This document shows, one piece after another, positions 17,473 to 26,283 of a DNA stretch of 64,000 nt (the stretch's first letter is position 1; every line of letters starts with the position of its first letter). Where the stretch lies: positions 62,001-126,000 of the forward strand of contig UEIJ01000002.1 in assembly GCA_900470195.1 (NCBI GenBank), read 5' to 3'. A program made the position numbers and the translations under genes. Source of the DNA: Hyphomicrobiales bacterium. Its GTDB lineage: Bacteria; Pseudomonadota; Alphaproteobacteria; Rhizobiales; Rhizobiaceae. The notes under the pieces were generated by a model. It was not told the DNA's origin and searched no databases. It worked only from the letters and a program-made list of their open reading frames with translations.

Positions 17473-18284
17473 GAGCGCGGTCCTATTTCTGTAACGCTGC
17501 CGGATTTGATGACCTTGACCGTCCCGCTGCGGGTGGGCGAGGAAACCAGATAGTCGGCCTGCTTGACCTCCCTGTCCTCGACATCCTGTGTCGAGCGAAG
17601 CGCCAGCGTCAGGCGGTCGGCCATCTGCTGGGCGACGGTGATGATTTCAGCCTGTTCCGGCGTAACTTCCAACGTCGCGGTCTGGCCCACCATGACCTTG
17701 CGGCCCTGCTCGTCTTCCTGAATGGCCTGGTCGATGGCCAGAACACGCACATTCTGCAGTACTGTTTCGGTGGTGAAGGGTGTCAGCGACTTGTCGCCAT
17801 TGTCCGGCTTGCGGCGGGTCATGATGACATCGACGAAATCATTGGGAAGAATGAAGCCGCCTGCCGAGCTTTCGGCGTTGATCTGCGTCGCAACAGCGCG
17901 CATGCCCGGCGGCAGGATCGACGACATGAAGCTCTGGCCGGGGCCGATGAGTTTGGCCTTGCGGATCGGTTCGCCCGTGAAGAACTGGAGCCGGACCGTA
18001 GCGCCGCTTAATTGATTGATGGCATCGGGGTCGCTCGCGCGGGTGATATAGCCTTCGCTGATTGCCTCCGCGGGCCAAGGTTGCCAGCGCATCTGCGACG
18101 TCAGTTCTGCGCCGACACCCAGATTTTCGGTGGCGACGAGCACGTCCTCCAGTTTGATCTGCGGTGCTTCAGGCGCGGCGACGACAGGTGCAGGCGGCGG
18201 CGCGGCGAGGTTCATGGCAATATAGCCAGCGCCACCAGCCGCAAGAACGGCTACTCCTAAAATGAGCAGTCGAGCTGATTTCAT
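17469..18284 (-). CDS. cpaB: Tad pilus assembly protein CpaB/RcpC
   Basis: This is a 271-residue periplasmic protein with an N-terminal membrane anchor (LLILGVAVLAAGGAGYIAMN) and an SAF-type beta-clip domain (EDVLVATENLGVGAELTSQM and AESSAGGFILPNDFVDVIMTR). It is thought to stabilise or gate the secretin. The ATG at 18282-18284 with GGGG upstream is preferred over a start 8 codons earlier. It overlaps cpaC by 4 bases, and 137 bp of AT-rich DNA separate it from cpaA. Confidence 0.93.
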   Translation of the reverse strand: MKSARLLILGVAVLAAGGAGYIAMNLAAPPPAPVVAAPEAPQIKLEDVLVATENLGVGAELTSQMRWQPWPAEAISEGYITRASDPDAINQLSGATVRLQFFTGEPIRKAKLIGPGQSFMSSILPPGMRAVATQINAESSAGGFILPNDFVDVIMTRRKPDNGDKSLTPFTTETVLQNVRVLAIDQAIQEDEQGRKVMVGQTATLEVTPEQAEIITVAQQMADRLTLALRSTQDVEDREVKQADYLVSSPTRSGTVKVIKSGSVTEIGPRS

Positions 18285-18421
18285 GATATGCCCCGCGCAA
18301 ATCCCCACGCCTTGATGACGTGTTCCAAAATTGCACTGGCAATCGTGTAATTATGGTTAATATAATCTTATTCACATAAAGAAAGATTGAAATTACACGT
18401 AGGCGTTGTGCGTCAAAGCGC

Positions 18422-18946
18422 TCAGAATGCTCCCGCCATATAGGCTTTCATTGCTTCTCCGACCGGCGACAGCGGAAATGTCCAGAGACCGGCAGCGCCA
18501 AGCGCAATGCCGTAGGGAATGCCTACATCCTTGCGGGCGAGCGTCCCCATGAAGGCAAGGCGATCAGCCAGAAGCGGGCGCGGCACCATCCGGTAGAGGA
18601 TGATTGTAAGCGTGAGCACACCGCCGAGGATCGAAACCATCACGAGATAATCCATGAGGCTGGGATTGGGGCCGTACCACAAGGCCGTCGCCGCGATCAG
18701 CTTGGCGTCGCCGCCACCCATGGCGCGAAGGCAGAAGAGCGAAAAGGTGATGACGAGCGCGATGCCGCCAACCGCCAGATGCCAGCCGAAATCGGAAAGG
18801 GAAATGCCGCAAACTGGCGCGAGCAGAAAGAAACCGAGTGTCAGACCGATGGAAACACGGTTGCGGATCGTCATCGACGTCAGGTCGGTGACCATGGCCG
18901 TGATCATCGCCAGAGCGAAGATTGCTGTCATGGCTGCTGCTGTCAT
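18422..18946 (-). CDS. cpaA: Prepilin peptidase CpaA/TadV
   Basis: This 174-residue integral membrane aspartic protease cleaves Flp pilin and the TadE/TadF pseudopilins after the glycine before the hydrophobic helix. The two catalytic aspartates are visible as Asp21 in MVTDLTSMTIRN and Asp80 in the GGGD motif. About five hydrophobic segments are present. The open frame extends far upstream, over the pilin gene in another frame. The ATG at 18944-18946 with a GGGGGC stretch upstream is chosen because it starts the first membrane helix. Confidence 0.92.
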   Translation of the reverse strand: MTAAAMTAIFALAMITAMVTDLTSMTIRNRVSIGLTLGFFLLAPVCGISLSDFGWHLAVGGIALVITFSLFCLRAMGGGDAKLIAATALWYGPNPSLMDYLVMVSILGGVLTLTIILYRMVPRPLLADRLAFMGTLARKDVGIPYGIALGAAGLWTFPLSPVGEAMKAYMAGAF

Positions 18947-19005
18947 TGCCGATGCCCCCGCGTCGCCCGTAACTCCACCATATGCACGCAATTGCGCTTT
19001 ATCGA

Positions 19006-19185
19006 TTAGCGGTTTGTCGCCTGTTCGAACTGTCTGGCCGTATCGCTGAATTTTTCGCCGACACTGCCAGCCATGAGCGCGACGCCGCTTATGATCGCAA
19101 TGGAAACGAGCGTGCCGATCAGCGCATATTCGATCGCTGTCGAACCGGCCCTGTTCTTCATGAAACGCGTCATCAATGTCGGCAT
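19006..19185 (-). CDS. flp: Flp-type pilin
   Basis: This 59-residue major pilin of the Tad pilus begins MPTLMTRFMKNRAG. The prepilin peptidase site lies after Gly14, with STAIEY giving Glu at +5 and Tyr at +6, the Flp signature. A single hydrophobic helix (ALIGTLVSIAIISGVALMAG) follows, then a short polar tail. The ribosome site GAGGAGC precedes the ATG at 19183-19185. It is the first gene of the minus-strand cluster, 59 bp before cpaA. It is short enough for standard 60-residue cut-offs to miss it. Confidence 0.95.
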   Translation of the reverse strand: MPTLMTRFMKNRAGSTAIEYALIGTLVSIAIISGVALMAGSVGEKFSDTARQFEQATNR

Positions 19186-19483
19186 CGCATGCTCCTCGCT
19201 GTTCCGATTGCGCTGGTTTTTGGGAACGCGCTTTAATTTCGGATATGCTCAAGCATAGGAGAGAGGGATTGTGGCCCTCTTAACAGGTATGGTTAATGAA
19301 ATGCTGCGGCGCTTGCGAGGCGGCGGCAATCGCGCGATTGGTTAATCTTTGGCGAATTTCGGGCGCGGTCTGCACCGATGGGTGGTGACTTAATTCTTCC
19401 TTCACCAATCCCGTTCATTCTTTGATCATTATATTGATGGGGCTTCATTAGCTTGGCCCATTATATCAGCGGGGGAATGTCGC
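19186..19483. promoter_or_regulatory. Divergent promoter region of the Tad locus
   Basis: This 298-bp AT-richer gap separates the flp-cpa run from the divergent pilus genes. It must contain promoters for both. Repeated GGTTAAT/TTAAC-like words are visible near 19280-19345, but I cannot assign a known operator. Confidence 0.45.
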
Positions 19484-19903
19484 GTGGCGCGTCGTTTGTT
19501 TTCTTTGGGTGGCTTGGGCGTGGTGCCTGCCATGGGCGCTGCATTCATGGCTGTGTGTGCGGTCGCACCGGCATCTGCGGAAGACTATATTGCCCTTGAA
19601 ACCAGCCAGGCGCGCATTTTGCGGCTGGCGCGTCCCGCCGACAGCGTCGTGATCGGCAATCCGTCGATTGCCGATGCAGTCGTTCAGGATGCACAAACCA
19701 TTGTCCTGACCGGCAAGGATTTCGGTGTGACCAATATCGTGGTCATGGACAAGCAGGGTGAACCGATCCTCGACCGGGAACTCGTGGTTTCCCGCAATGC
19801 ACGCGGAACGACGCGGATTTACCGCCAGGCCGAAGTACAAACGCTTTCCTGCACCCCCTATTGCGAAAAAGCTTCGACAAAGAACGGTTTCGACGACAAA
19901 TAA
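19484..19903 (+). CDS. Stand-alone pilus assembly N-terminal-domain protein
   Basis: This 139-residue exported protein has a signal peptide (MAAFMAVCAVAPASAEDY region). Its single domain resembles the N-terminal domain of Tad secretins: IALETSQARILRLARPADSV, VIGNPSIADAVVQDAQTIVLTGKDFGVTNIVVMD. No secretin core is present. It starts with GTG at 19484, with GGGGG 8 bases upstream; the nearby ATG at 19477 is out of frame. A periplasmic role beside CpaC is likely. The C-terminus carries two cysteines (SCTPYC). Confidence 0.85.
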   Translation: MARRLFSLGGLGVVPAMGAAFMAVCAVAPASAEDYIALETSQARILRLARPADSVVIGNPSIADAVVQDAQTIVLTGKDFGVTNIVVMDKQGEPILDRELVVSRNARGTTRIYRQAEVQTLSCTPYCEKASTKNGFDDK

Positions 19904-20013
19904 CAATATTCAGCCGCAAGCCGCCATTTCCGTTAATACTCTTTCAGGTTGTCCTGTTGTAACGATACGCCCATCGGATTCATGATCGAATTCAGGCAGA
20001 ATTGGGTGGGGTT

Positions 20014-20565
20014 ATGACATTGGGGATTTTTGCGCGGGTGAGCGCGAATTTGCGCCGTTTCGCCCGCGCGCGAAACGGCGTGGCGGCGGTTGAGTTCGCG
20101 CTGCTCATCGTTCCATTTCTCGTCATCATCTTTGCGACGATTGAGGTCGGCGTGAGCTTTGCGGCACGCCAGGTCATATCCAACGCGACGGAGACCGTGG
20201 CGCGCAAGTTGCAGACGGGCCGGATCAGAGGGGAGGCGATCAGCGAGGATGCCTTGCGCACCGAACTCTGCCAGCAGATGCAATTCATGGTCGCTTCGGG
20301 CTGTCCCAATCTTTCGTTCAATCTTGGAACCTATGAGGGGTTCGGCAATGTTCCGACGGACAAGATTCTCGATGACGAAGGCAGGCTCATACAGACAGGC
20401 GTTACCGGTACGAGCGGAACCTCGACGATCAACCAGCTTAATGTTGTGTATGCCTGGCCCGTGCTGACGAACATCCTTTATCTGGCCAAAAGTCCCCATG
20501 CGGCAGGCGGCACGATGCCGCTTTTCGCAACGCTTACCTGGCAGAACGAACCCTTTCCGAACTGA
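20014..20565 (+). CDS. tadE: TadE-family pseudopilin
   Basis: This is a 183-residue minor pilin-like protein. A basic N-terminus (RRFARARNG) ends in the prepilin peptidase site G|VAAVEFALLIVPFLVII, with Glu at +5 and a hydrophobic helix. The rest is periplasmic, with a cysteine pair near residues 92-103. TadE proteins are matured by the prepilin peptidase and are needed for pilus assembly. ATG at 20014 is used; an in-frame TTG at 20002 is possible. It leads the divergent arm with the next gene 49 bp later. Confidence 0.88.
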   Translation: MTLGIFARVSANLRRFARARNGVAAVEFALLIVPFLVIIFATIEVGVSFAARQVISNATETVARKLQTGRIRGEAISEDALRTELCQQMQFMVASGCPNLSFNLGTYEGFGNVPTDKILDDEGRLIQTGVTGTSGTSTINQLNVVYAWPVLTNILYLAKSPHAAGGTMPLFATLTWQNEPFPN

Positions 20566-20614
20566 CACAACCCACGCCCGTCCCTCGGGACGCGCTCTGG
20601 AGCGATTGATTGTC

Positions 20615-21163
20615 ATGCGTAATTCTCTTCGAAAATTCCTGCACGACCGGCGCGGCCTCGGTGCGGTCGAATTCGCCTTGATCGCCCCTCTCCTGCTTCT
20701 GATTTATCTGGGTTCCGTCGATCTTGCCGACGGTGTCGACACCAACAAGAAAGTCTCGCGCTCGGCGAGCGTCCTTGCCGATCTGGTTGCCCGCCAATTG
20801 TCGGTCACGAAGGATGACCTGGATGACATGTTCAATATCGGTCGCGCGTCACTCCTGCCCTATGGCCGGAGCAGCCCGAAGATAAGGATTACGGCAATCA
20901 GGATCGACGGAACGGCAAGCGCCAACAATCTTACGCCGAAGGTCGACTGGTCCTACGCCAATATCGCGGATTTTGCCGTCAAGAAGGGCGGCACCGGCGC
21001 TATCCCGTCGAGCCTCGTGGGCGAAGGATCTTATTTTATCAAGGTCGATGTCGAACTTGACTACAAGCCGCTCAATTCATGGATTTCCACGAGCATTCCG
21101 ATGAGCGAAACCTACTATCTGGCGCCCCGCTATACCAATACGATCCCCTGCACCAATTGCTGA
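20615..21163 (+). CDS. TadE/TadF-family pseudopilin
   Basis: This 182-residue second pseudopilin of the locus has a basic leader (RKFLHDRRG), the cleavage site G|LGAVEFALIAPLLLLIYLG, and a periplasmic domain ending PRYTNTIPCTNC with a C-terminal cysteine pair. It may be TadF; no TadG with a von Willebrand domain follows. The start ATG at 20615 is chosen over an in-frame TTG 9 bases upstream that lies closer to GGAG. Confidence 0.87.
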   Translation: MRNSLRKFLHDRRGLGAVEFALIAPLLLLIYLGSVDLADGVDTNKKVSRSASVLADLVARQLSVTKDDLDDMFNIGRASLLPYGRSSPKIRITAIRIDGTASANNLTPKVDWSYANIADFAVKKGGTGAIPSSLVGEGSYFIKVDVELDYKPLNSWISTSIPMSETYYLAPRYTNTIPCTNC

Positions 21164-21240
21164 ACATCTTGGCATTGCTGACAAAACTGAACATATAAGG
21201 GTAAAGCCTATTCAAGGCTCTCGTTCAGGAACAGTTTTCA

Positions 21241-22122
21241 ATGCCCGAATTACCAGAGGTCGAAACGGTTCGCCGTGGTCTGCAGCCTTTCATGGAGGGC
21301 GCGACCGTCGCCCAAGTCGAACAGCGGCGCCCGGACCTGCGTTTTCCCTTTCCCGACCGTTTTGTTGAACGTCTTTCCGGCCGGCGTATCGCAGCGCTCG
21401 GGCGACGTGCGAAATATCTCACGATCCATCTCGACGACGGGCTTTCCGTCATCAGTCATCTGGGCATGTCGGGTTCATTTCGCATTGAGACCGATGATGG
21501 TGGTGGCACGCCCGGCGAATTTCATCACGAGCGTTCCAAGCTGAGTGCGCACGATCATGTCGTGTTTCATCTCCGGCGCGCCGATGGCGCTCCGGCCCGC
21601 ATCATCTACAACGATCCGCGACGTTTCGGCTTCATGCTCTTTGCAGAGGAGGGCACGCTCGACAGCCATCCGTTGCTCGCAGGTCTTGGCATCGAGCCGA
21701 CAGGCAATCTGCTTTCGGGCGCGGTTCTGGCAGAACTTTTCAAGGGACGTAAAGCGCCGCTCAAGGCGGCGCTGCTCGATCAGCGCCTCATCGCCGGTCT
21801 CGGCAATATATATGTCTGCGAGGCGCTCTGGCGCAGTCACCTTTCGCCTCTGCGTGCCGCCGGTTCCGTTGCACAGGACCCCGCAACCATGGAGCGGCTT
21901 GCTTCCGACATTCGCACAGTGATCGCGGAAGCCATTGCCGCAGGCGGCTCGACGCTCAAGGATTATATACAGGCAGATGGCGCGCTCGGCTATTTCCAGC
22001 ACTCCTTTTCCGTCTATGGCCGTGAAGGAGAGCCGTGCAGAAATCCCGCCTGCAAGGGCTTTGTGGAACGGGCCGTACAGTCGGGACGTTCGACTTTTTT
22101 CTGTGCTTCCTGCCAGCAATGA
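21241..22122 (+). CDS. mutM: Formamidopyrimidine-DNA glycosylase
   Basis: MutM excises 8-oxoguanine and other oxidised purines in base excision repair and cuts the AP site by beta,delta-elimination. The 293-residue protein starts [13 protein letters not shown] after the initiator Met, giving the catalytic Pro and Glu. The conserved lysine is in [11 protein letters not shown]. The helix-two-turn-helix region is [13 protein letters not shown], and the C-terminal zinc finger has CRNPAC and CASC. An insertion of about 15 polar residues near 80-95 ([15 protein letters not shown]) is seen in alphaproteobacterial members. Confidence 0.97.
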   Translation: MPELPEVETVRRGLQPFMEGATVAQVEQRRPDLRFPFPDRFVERLSGRRIAALGRRAKYLTIHLDDGLSVISHLGMSGSFRIETDDGGGTPGEFHHERSKLSAHDHVVFHLRRADGAPARIIYNDPRRFGFMLFAEEGTLDSHPLLAGLGIEPTGNLLSGAVLAELFKGRKAPLKAALLDQRLIAGLGNIYVCEALWRSHLSPLRAAGSVAQDPATMERLASDIRTVIAEAIAAGGSTLKDYIQADGALGYFQHSFSVYGREGEPCRNPACKGFVERAVQSGRSTFFCASCQQ

Positions 22123-22173
22123 GGCCTTGAAAAAGAAGCTGTGCCGGTCCACTTTGCCCGCCAATCAGTGAAA

Positions 22174-22239
22174 GCGCATCCCGAAAAGTGTGAAACGATT
22201 TTCGGGCAAGATGCGCGATTCAAACCAAAAAGATAGAGC
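22174..22239. repeat. Dispersed imperfect palindrome, copy 2
   Basis: The core at 22174-22216 has the most regular arms of the family: GCGCATCCCGAAAA and TTTTCGGGcaaGATGCGC around GTGTGAAACGA. It lies between mutM and the enoyl-CoA hydratase gene. Confidence 0.88.
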
Positions 22240-22301
22240 ATTTTCCGTGATTCAGAAAAAACAGGAAACGCTTGATCTGTCCGAAGGAGGAGTTCAAATT
22301 C

Positions 22302-23075
22302 ATGGCCTATGAAACGATCATCGTTGAGACGCGCGGCAGCGTCGGCCTCATCCGCCTCAATCGCCCGCAGGCGCTCAATGCCCTGAACCGCAAGGTGCTC
22401 GACGAACTGACAGAAGCTCTCGGGGCTTTCGATACGGACGGCAAGATCGGCGCCATCGTCCTGACCGGTTCCGAAAAGGCGTTCGCCGCCGGTGCCGACA
22501 TCAAGGAAATGCAGCCCATCGATTTCGTGGACGCCTATCTTCAGGACATGTTCGCCGACTGGCAGAAAGTGGATCGTGTCCGCAAGCCGATCATCGCGGC
22601 GGTTTCGGGCTATGCGCTCGGCGGCGGCTGCGAACTGGCCATGATGTGCGATTTCATCATTGCCGGCAGCAATGCAAAATTCGGCCAGCCGGAAATCACG
22701 CTCGGCGTCATGCCCGGCATGGGCGGCTCGCAGCGTCTCACCCGCTATGTCGGCAAGTCCAAGGCGATGGATATGTGCCTGACGGGACGCATGATGGATG
22801 CGGCGGAGGCCGAGCGCAGTGGCCTGGTCTCGCGGGTGGTCGCGCCGGAGGAGCTTCTCGAAGAAGCGTTGAAGGCGGCCGAACGCATCGCCTCCTTCTC
22901 GCGACCGTCGGTTCTGATGACAAAGGAAGCGGTCAACCGCACCTATGAAATGACGCTGAGCGAAGGGCTCCGCTTCGAGCGGCGCCAGTTCCATTCCCTG
23001 TTTGCGACGGAAGACCAGAAGGAAGGCATGGCGGCCTTCATCGACAAGCGGACGCCGTCATTCAAGAATCGCTGA
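22302..23075 (+). CDS. Enoyl-CoA hydratase
   Basis: This 257-residue crotonase-family enzyme hydrates trans-2-enoyl-CoA to 3-hydroxyacyl-CoA in beta-oxidation. The oxyanion hole is in [11 protein letters not shown], and catalytic glutamates are expected in [12 protein letters not shown] and [19 protein letters not shown]. The motif [29 protein letters not shown] is typical. AAGGAGGAG precedes the ATG at 22302. It stands alone between mutM and rpsT, and its specific acyl chain length is not predictable. Confidence 0.93.
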   Translation: MAYETIIVETRGSVGLIRLNRPQALNALNRKVLDELTEALGAFDTDGKIGAIVLTGSEKAFAAGADIKEMQPIDFVDAYLQDMFADWQKVDRVRKPIIAAVSGYALGGGCELAMMCDFIIAGSNAKFGQPEITLGVMPGMGGSQRLTRYVGKSKAMDMCLTGRMMDAAEAERSGLVSRVVAPEELLEEALKAAERIASFSRPSVLMTKEAVNRTYEMTLSEGLRFERRQFHSLFATEDQKEGMAAFIDKRTPSFKNR

Positions 23076-23331
23076 CTGATCGGCAGGCCTCCCAGGGCCA
23101 CCCGGGAGGAGGTTTACGGGAGCCCTCAAGTCGCTTTCGAGGGGCTCTCAGGCCGGGTTTGCGGCTTTTTGATCAAGCTTTGGGGCAGAATCCACGTTGA
23201 CGCCGCGCCAAAGCTGATCTATAAGCCCGCCCACGGATCGGCGGCCCAAAGGATTTTTCTCGGCTGCCCTAGAGGTTTTGTGCCCGGCGGTTTTTGCCCC
23301 TGGCTAGCTGACAGAAAAAAGAGAGGCATTT
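23076..23331 (+). promoter_or_regulatory. rpsT leader with stem-loops
   Basis: This 256-bp gap before rpsT holds possible hairpins: CCTCCC/GGGAGG near 23088-23109 and GAGCCC/GGGCTC near 23121-23150. A short GCCG/CGGC stem with TTTTT is near 23153-23170 and may end the hydratase transcript. The rpsT ribosome site is AGAGAGG. Confidence 0.4.
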
Positions 23332-23598
23332 ATGGCCAATACTCCTTCGGCCAAGAAGGCAGTGCGCAAGATCGCTGCCCGCACCGAAATCAACAAGTCC
23401 CGCCGTTCGCGCGTTCGTACCTTCGTGCGCAAGCTGGAAGACGCCCTGACAAGCGGCGACAAGCAGGCTGCAGAACTCGCATTCAAGGCCGCTGAGCCTG
23501 AACTGATGCGCGCAGCTTCCAAGGGCGTGATGCACAAGAATACCGCCTCGCGTAAGGTCTCGCGCCTTGCCCAGCGCGTCAAGGCGCTGAACGCCTAA
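23332..23598 (+). CDS. rpsT: 30S ribosomal protein S20
   Basis: S20 is an 88-residue basic helical protein that binds 16S rRNA. The sequence [20 protein letters not shown] and the C-terminal [19 protein letters not shown] are diagnostic. It is monocistronic, with a leader of about 250 bp and a strong terminator after it. It lies 0.9 kb upstream of dnaA. Confidence 0.98.
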   Translation: MANTPSAKKAVRKIAARTEINKSRRSRVRTFVRKLEDALTSGDKQAAELAFKAAEPELMRAASKGVMHKNTASRKVSRLAQRVKALNA

Positions 23599-23626
23599 TA
23601 TTAGTCAATTCTTATGGAACAGTTTC

Positions 23627-23663
23627 AAAACCCGGCTCATTGTTAGCCGGGTTTTCTTTTTTT
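23627..23663 (+). terminator. Intrinsic terminator of rpsT
   Basis: A stem AAAACCCGGCT / AGCCGGGTTTT with loop CATTGTT is followed by CTTTTTTT, 29 bp after the rpsT stop. Confidence 0.92.
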
Positions 23664-24488
23664 AGCGTTTTTTGGACAATCGGCTTTCCCCCTCTCCACC
23701 TGGAATTGAAGAGACATTTCAATGACTAGCTGGAAACCTTCCGAGGGAAGTCAATCTTGTGAGTGACGATTTTATTAGTATTTTCAAATGGTTGCAGAAT
23801 CTTATCCACTGTTATCCACAGGCTGGTTTAGGGACTCGGAAGGGGTGGTGAGTCAAGAATTTTTTTTAAATTTATTTTTCGGACGGAACATATCAGGACC
23901 ACCTAAAAATTGTCTTTTGAAAACGCATTGAATCCAAAGGTGTTATTTCGCTGGCGTCCGATTCCCCCCTGTTGCGGGGAGGCCCTGCAAGAGCTTTCAG
24001 CAAAAAAATGTGGCTTTCTGAGGCTTGCCCTTTGCGGCAGGGCTTCGCTAAAGTCAGGGCATAAGAGGGGTGGGCCACCGGCCCGGAGTTAGCATCAAAT
24101 AACGAGTGTTGTCGGCGTGGGTGTCATAACCCGCGGGTGTTATATTCTGGTCGTAAGGTTCTGTTCCTCATGGTTGTTTGCTTACCATTCATTAACCGGA
24201 ATGCCGTTTTAGGCGTGGCCCCGACAATTGAATGGTTGTGACGGATTTCTTTCCGGGCAATCAGCCTCCGATAAAAGTGTTGTGAGTCGTAAAAAGGTCG
24301 CCGGGAAGGAGTATCCGGGTGTTGGTCCTGATGGGACCGTTTGAGTTTGTGTTTGGCCCAGAGCTTTGGAGCCGGGCTTTGTGAGTGAGTACCTGCCGGC
24401 CAGACGGATGATCGATCTGCGGTTCGGACAGGAAAAAAATGACAAGCGTCAGAAAACGGCGCGTACGAATGTGAAGGCAGGCGAGACG
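23664..24488 (+). promoter_or_regulatory. Long dnaA leader with DnaA boxes and AT-rich stretch
   Basis: This stretch of about 825 bp has no credible gene. It contains two tandem DnaA-box sequences, TTATCCACT at 23802-23810 and TTATCCACA at 23812-23820, 1 base apart. An AT-only-like run lies at about 23858-23879 (15 T and A in blocks). Six GANTC sites (23797, 23833, 23850, 23930, 23960, 24284) are candidates for CcrM methylation. The simplest reading is autoregulation of dnaA; an origin role is possible but unproved. Confidence 0.6.
23802..23820 (+). promoter_or_regulatory. Two tandem DnaA boxes
   Basis: TTATCCACT and the consensus TTATCCACA lie in the same orientation, separated by a single G, about 670 bp before the chosen dnaA start and 38 bp before an AT-rich run. 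Confidence 0.75.
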
Positions 24489-26078
24489 ATGGCAATGATG
24501 ACCGGCAAATCGACGGCAACGATGGGTGATGATGCACATGCGAACCGTATCCACGGATCTTCTGCTACCGGAAATGACAAGAGCCTGGTCGAGTTGAGCG
24601 GCAATGCAGGTGACGAGGTTTTCGAGCGCCTGACGGCAAAGCTGAAAGCCCGCGTTGGTACCGAGATTTATTCCAGCTGGTTTGGTCGTCTGAAGCTCGA
24701 CGACATCTCCAAGAGCATTGTCCGCCTGTCGGTTCCGACGGCGTTTCTGCGCTCCTGGATCAACAATCATTATTCCGAACTGCTGACCGAGCTTTGGCAG
24801 GAAGAAAACCCGCAGATTCTGAAGGTTGAAGTCGTGGTTCGGGGCGTAAGCCGCGTGGTGCGCAGCGCTGCTCCCGCTGAAGCCTGCGAAGCTGCAGAGA
24901 ACAAGCCGGCCGTCGCCCCGCGCGAAAAGATGGTGTTTCCGCTTGGTCAGTCCTTTGGCGGCCAGCCGGTGGGAGAAAAGCGCGGTTCCGCGGTGGTCGC
25001 AGAATCGGTCGCCGCTTCCGGCTCGATTCTCGGTTCGCCGCTCGATCCGCGCTATACCTTCGACAGCTTCGTCGACGGCGCATCGAATCGGGTGGCGCTT
25101 GCCGCCGCCCGTACCATTGCGGAAGCAGGTTCCAGCGCCGTTCGTTTCAATCCGCTTTTCATTCATGCCTCCGTCGGTCTAGGCAAGACCCACCTTCTGC
25201 AGGCAATTGCCGCTGCCGCGCTCCAGCGCCAGGAAAAGGCCCGCGTCGTCTATCTGACGGCTGAATATTTCATGTGGCGCTTTGCCACCGCGATCCGCGA
25301 CAACAATGCGCTGTCCTTCAAGGAACAGCTGCGCGATATCGACCTTCTCGTGATCGACGACATGCAGTTCCTGCAAGGCAAGTCCATTCAGCACGAGTTC
25401 TGCCATCTCCTGAACACGCTGCTAGACAGCGCAAAGCAGGTGGTGGTTGCCGCCGACCGCGCGCCTTCCGAACTGGAATCGCTCGACGTGCGTGTCCGTT
25501 CGCGTCTTCAGGGGGGCGTTGCGCTTGAGGTCGCTGCTCCAGACTATGACATGCGCGTTGAGATGCTGCGCCGCCGTCTGGCTGCCGCACAGGCGGAAGA
25601 TCCAAGCCTCACCATTGGCGAAGAGATTCTTTCCCACGTTGCCCGCACCGTCACCGGATCGGGCCGCGAGCTGGAAGGCGCGTTCAACCAGCTTCTGTTC
25701 CGCCAGTCTTTCGAGCCGAACATTTCCATCGACCGCGTCGATGAGCTGCTCGGCCATCTGACCCGCGTTGGCGAACCAAAGCGCATCCGTATCGAGGAAA
25801 TCCAGCGCATCGTGGCGCGTCATTATAATGTCTCGAAGCAGGACCTGCTGTCGAACCGCCGCACGCGCACCATCGTCAAGCCGCGTCAGGTGGCAATGTA
25901 TCTCGCCAAGATGATGACGCCGCGCTCCCTGCCGGAAATCGGTCGCCGCTTTGGTGGTCGCGATCACACCACGGTTCTTCATGCCGTGCGCAAGATCGAG
26001 GATCTGGTCGGCGCTGACACCAAGCTTGCCCAGGAGCTTGAGCTTCTGAAGCGCCTTATCAACGATCAGGCCGCCTGA
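24489..26078 (+). CDS. dnaA: Chromosomal replication initiator DnaA
   Basis: DnaA is the AAA+ ATPase that opens the replication origin. Domain I is seen as [24 protein letters not shown]. Walker A ([11 protein letters not shown]) is near residue 229, Walker B is [13 protein letters not shown], and the DNA-binding signature [16 protein letters not shown] is near residue 492. The start is uncertain because the frame is open to a TTG at 24366. I use ATG 24489 (529 residues), 3 bases after AGGCGAG; ATG 24408 would add 27 residues. An N-terminal tail before domain I of about 40 residues is longer than in most DnaA proteins. Confidence 0.95.
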   Translation: MAMMTGKSTATMGDDAHANRIHGSSATGNDKSLVELSGNAGDEVFERLTAKLKARVGTEIYSSWFGRLKLDDISKSIVRLSVPTAFLRSWINNHYSELLTELWQEENPQILKVEVVVRGVSRVVRSAAPAEACEAAENKPAVAPREKMVFPLGQSFGGQPVGEKRGSAVVAESVAASGSILGSPLDPRYTFDSFVDGASNRVALAAARTIAEAGSSAVRFNPLFIHASVGLGKTHLLQAIAAAALQRQEKARVVYLTAEYFMWRFATAIRDNNALSFKEQLRDIDLLVIDDMQFLQGKSIQHEFCHLLNTLLDSAKQVVVAADRAPSELESLDVRVRSRLQGGVALEVAAPDYDMRVEMLRRRLAAAQAEDPSLTIGEEILSHVARTVTGSGRELEGAFNQLLFRQSFEPNISIDRVDELLGHLTRVGEPKRIRIEEIQRIVARHYNVSKQDLLSNRRTRTIVKPRQVAMYLAKMMTPRSLPEIGRRFGGRDHTTVLHAVRKIEDLVGADTKLAQELELLKRLINDQAA

Positions 26079-26114
26079 TCGGTAAACTTCTCCGCTATCA
26101 ATGGCGGTTATCAA

Positions 26115-26166
26115 CAAAAAGCCCGGGCCCTGTCGCTTTCCGACACGGCGCGGGCTTGCTTTTCTC
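26115..26166 (+). terminator. Terminator between dnaA and dnaN
   Basis: AAGCCCG at 26119-26125 and CGGGCTT at 26151-26157 enclose a second inner stem (TGTCG/CGACA), followed by GCTTTTCTCCTT. It suggests that dnaA and dnaN are at least partly separate transcripts. The 26079-26283 gap also holds near-DnaA boxes TTATCAACA (26108) and TTATCGACA (26213). Confidence 0.7.
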
Positions 26167-26283
26167 CTTAAAAATCTGCCACTTTAACGGACCTTCTGGC
26201 GCCTTAGGCGCCTTATCGACAGGGGCCGCCTGCCTGCCCGTCAGATGCAGTTGCCCTGTCCCAGCGAGCGAGTGCGTTTGAAC

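Noticed and set aside
23664..24488. A proven chromosomal replication origin
   Set aside because: DnaA boxes and an AT block are present, but only two good boxes are seen upstream of dnaA, and dnaA promoters are often autoregulated. Without skew or marker-frequency data I do not call an origin.
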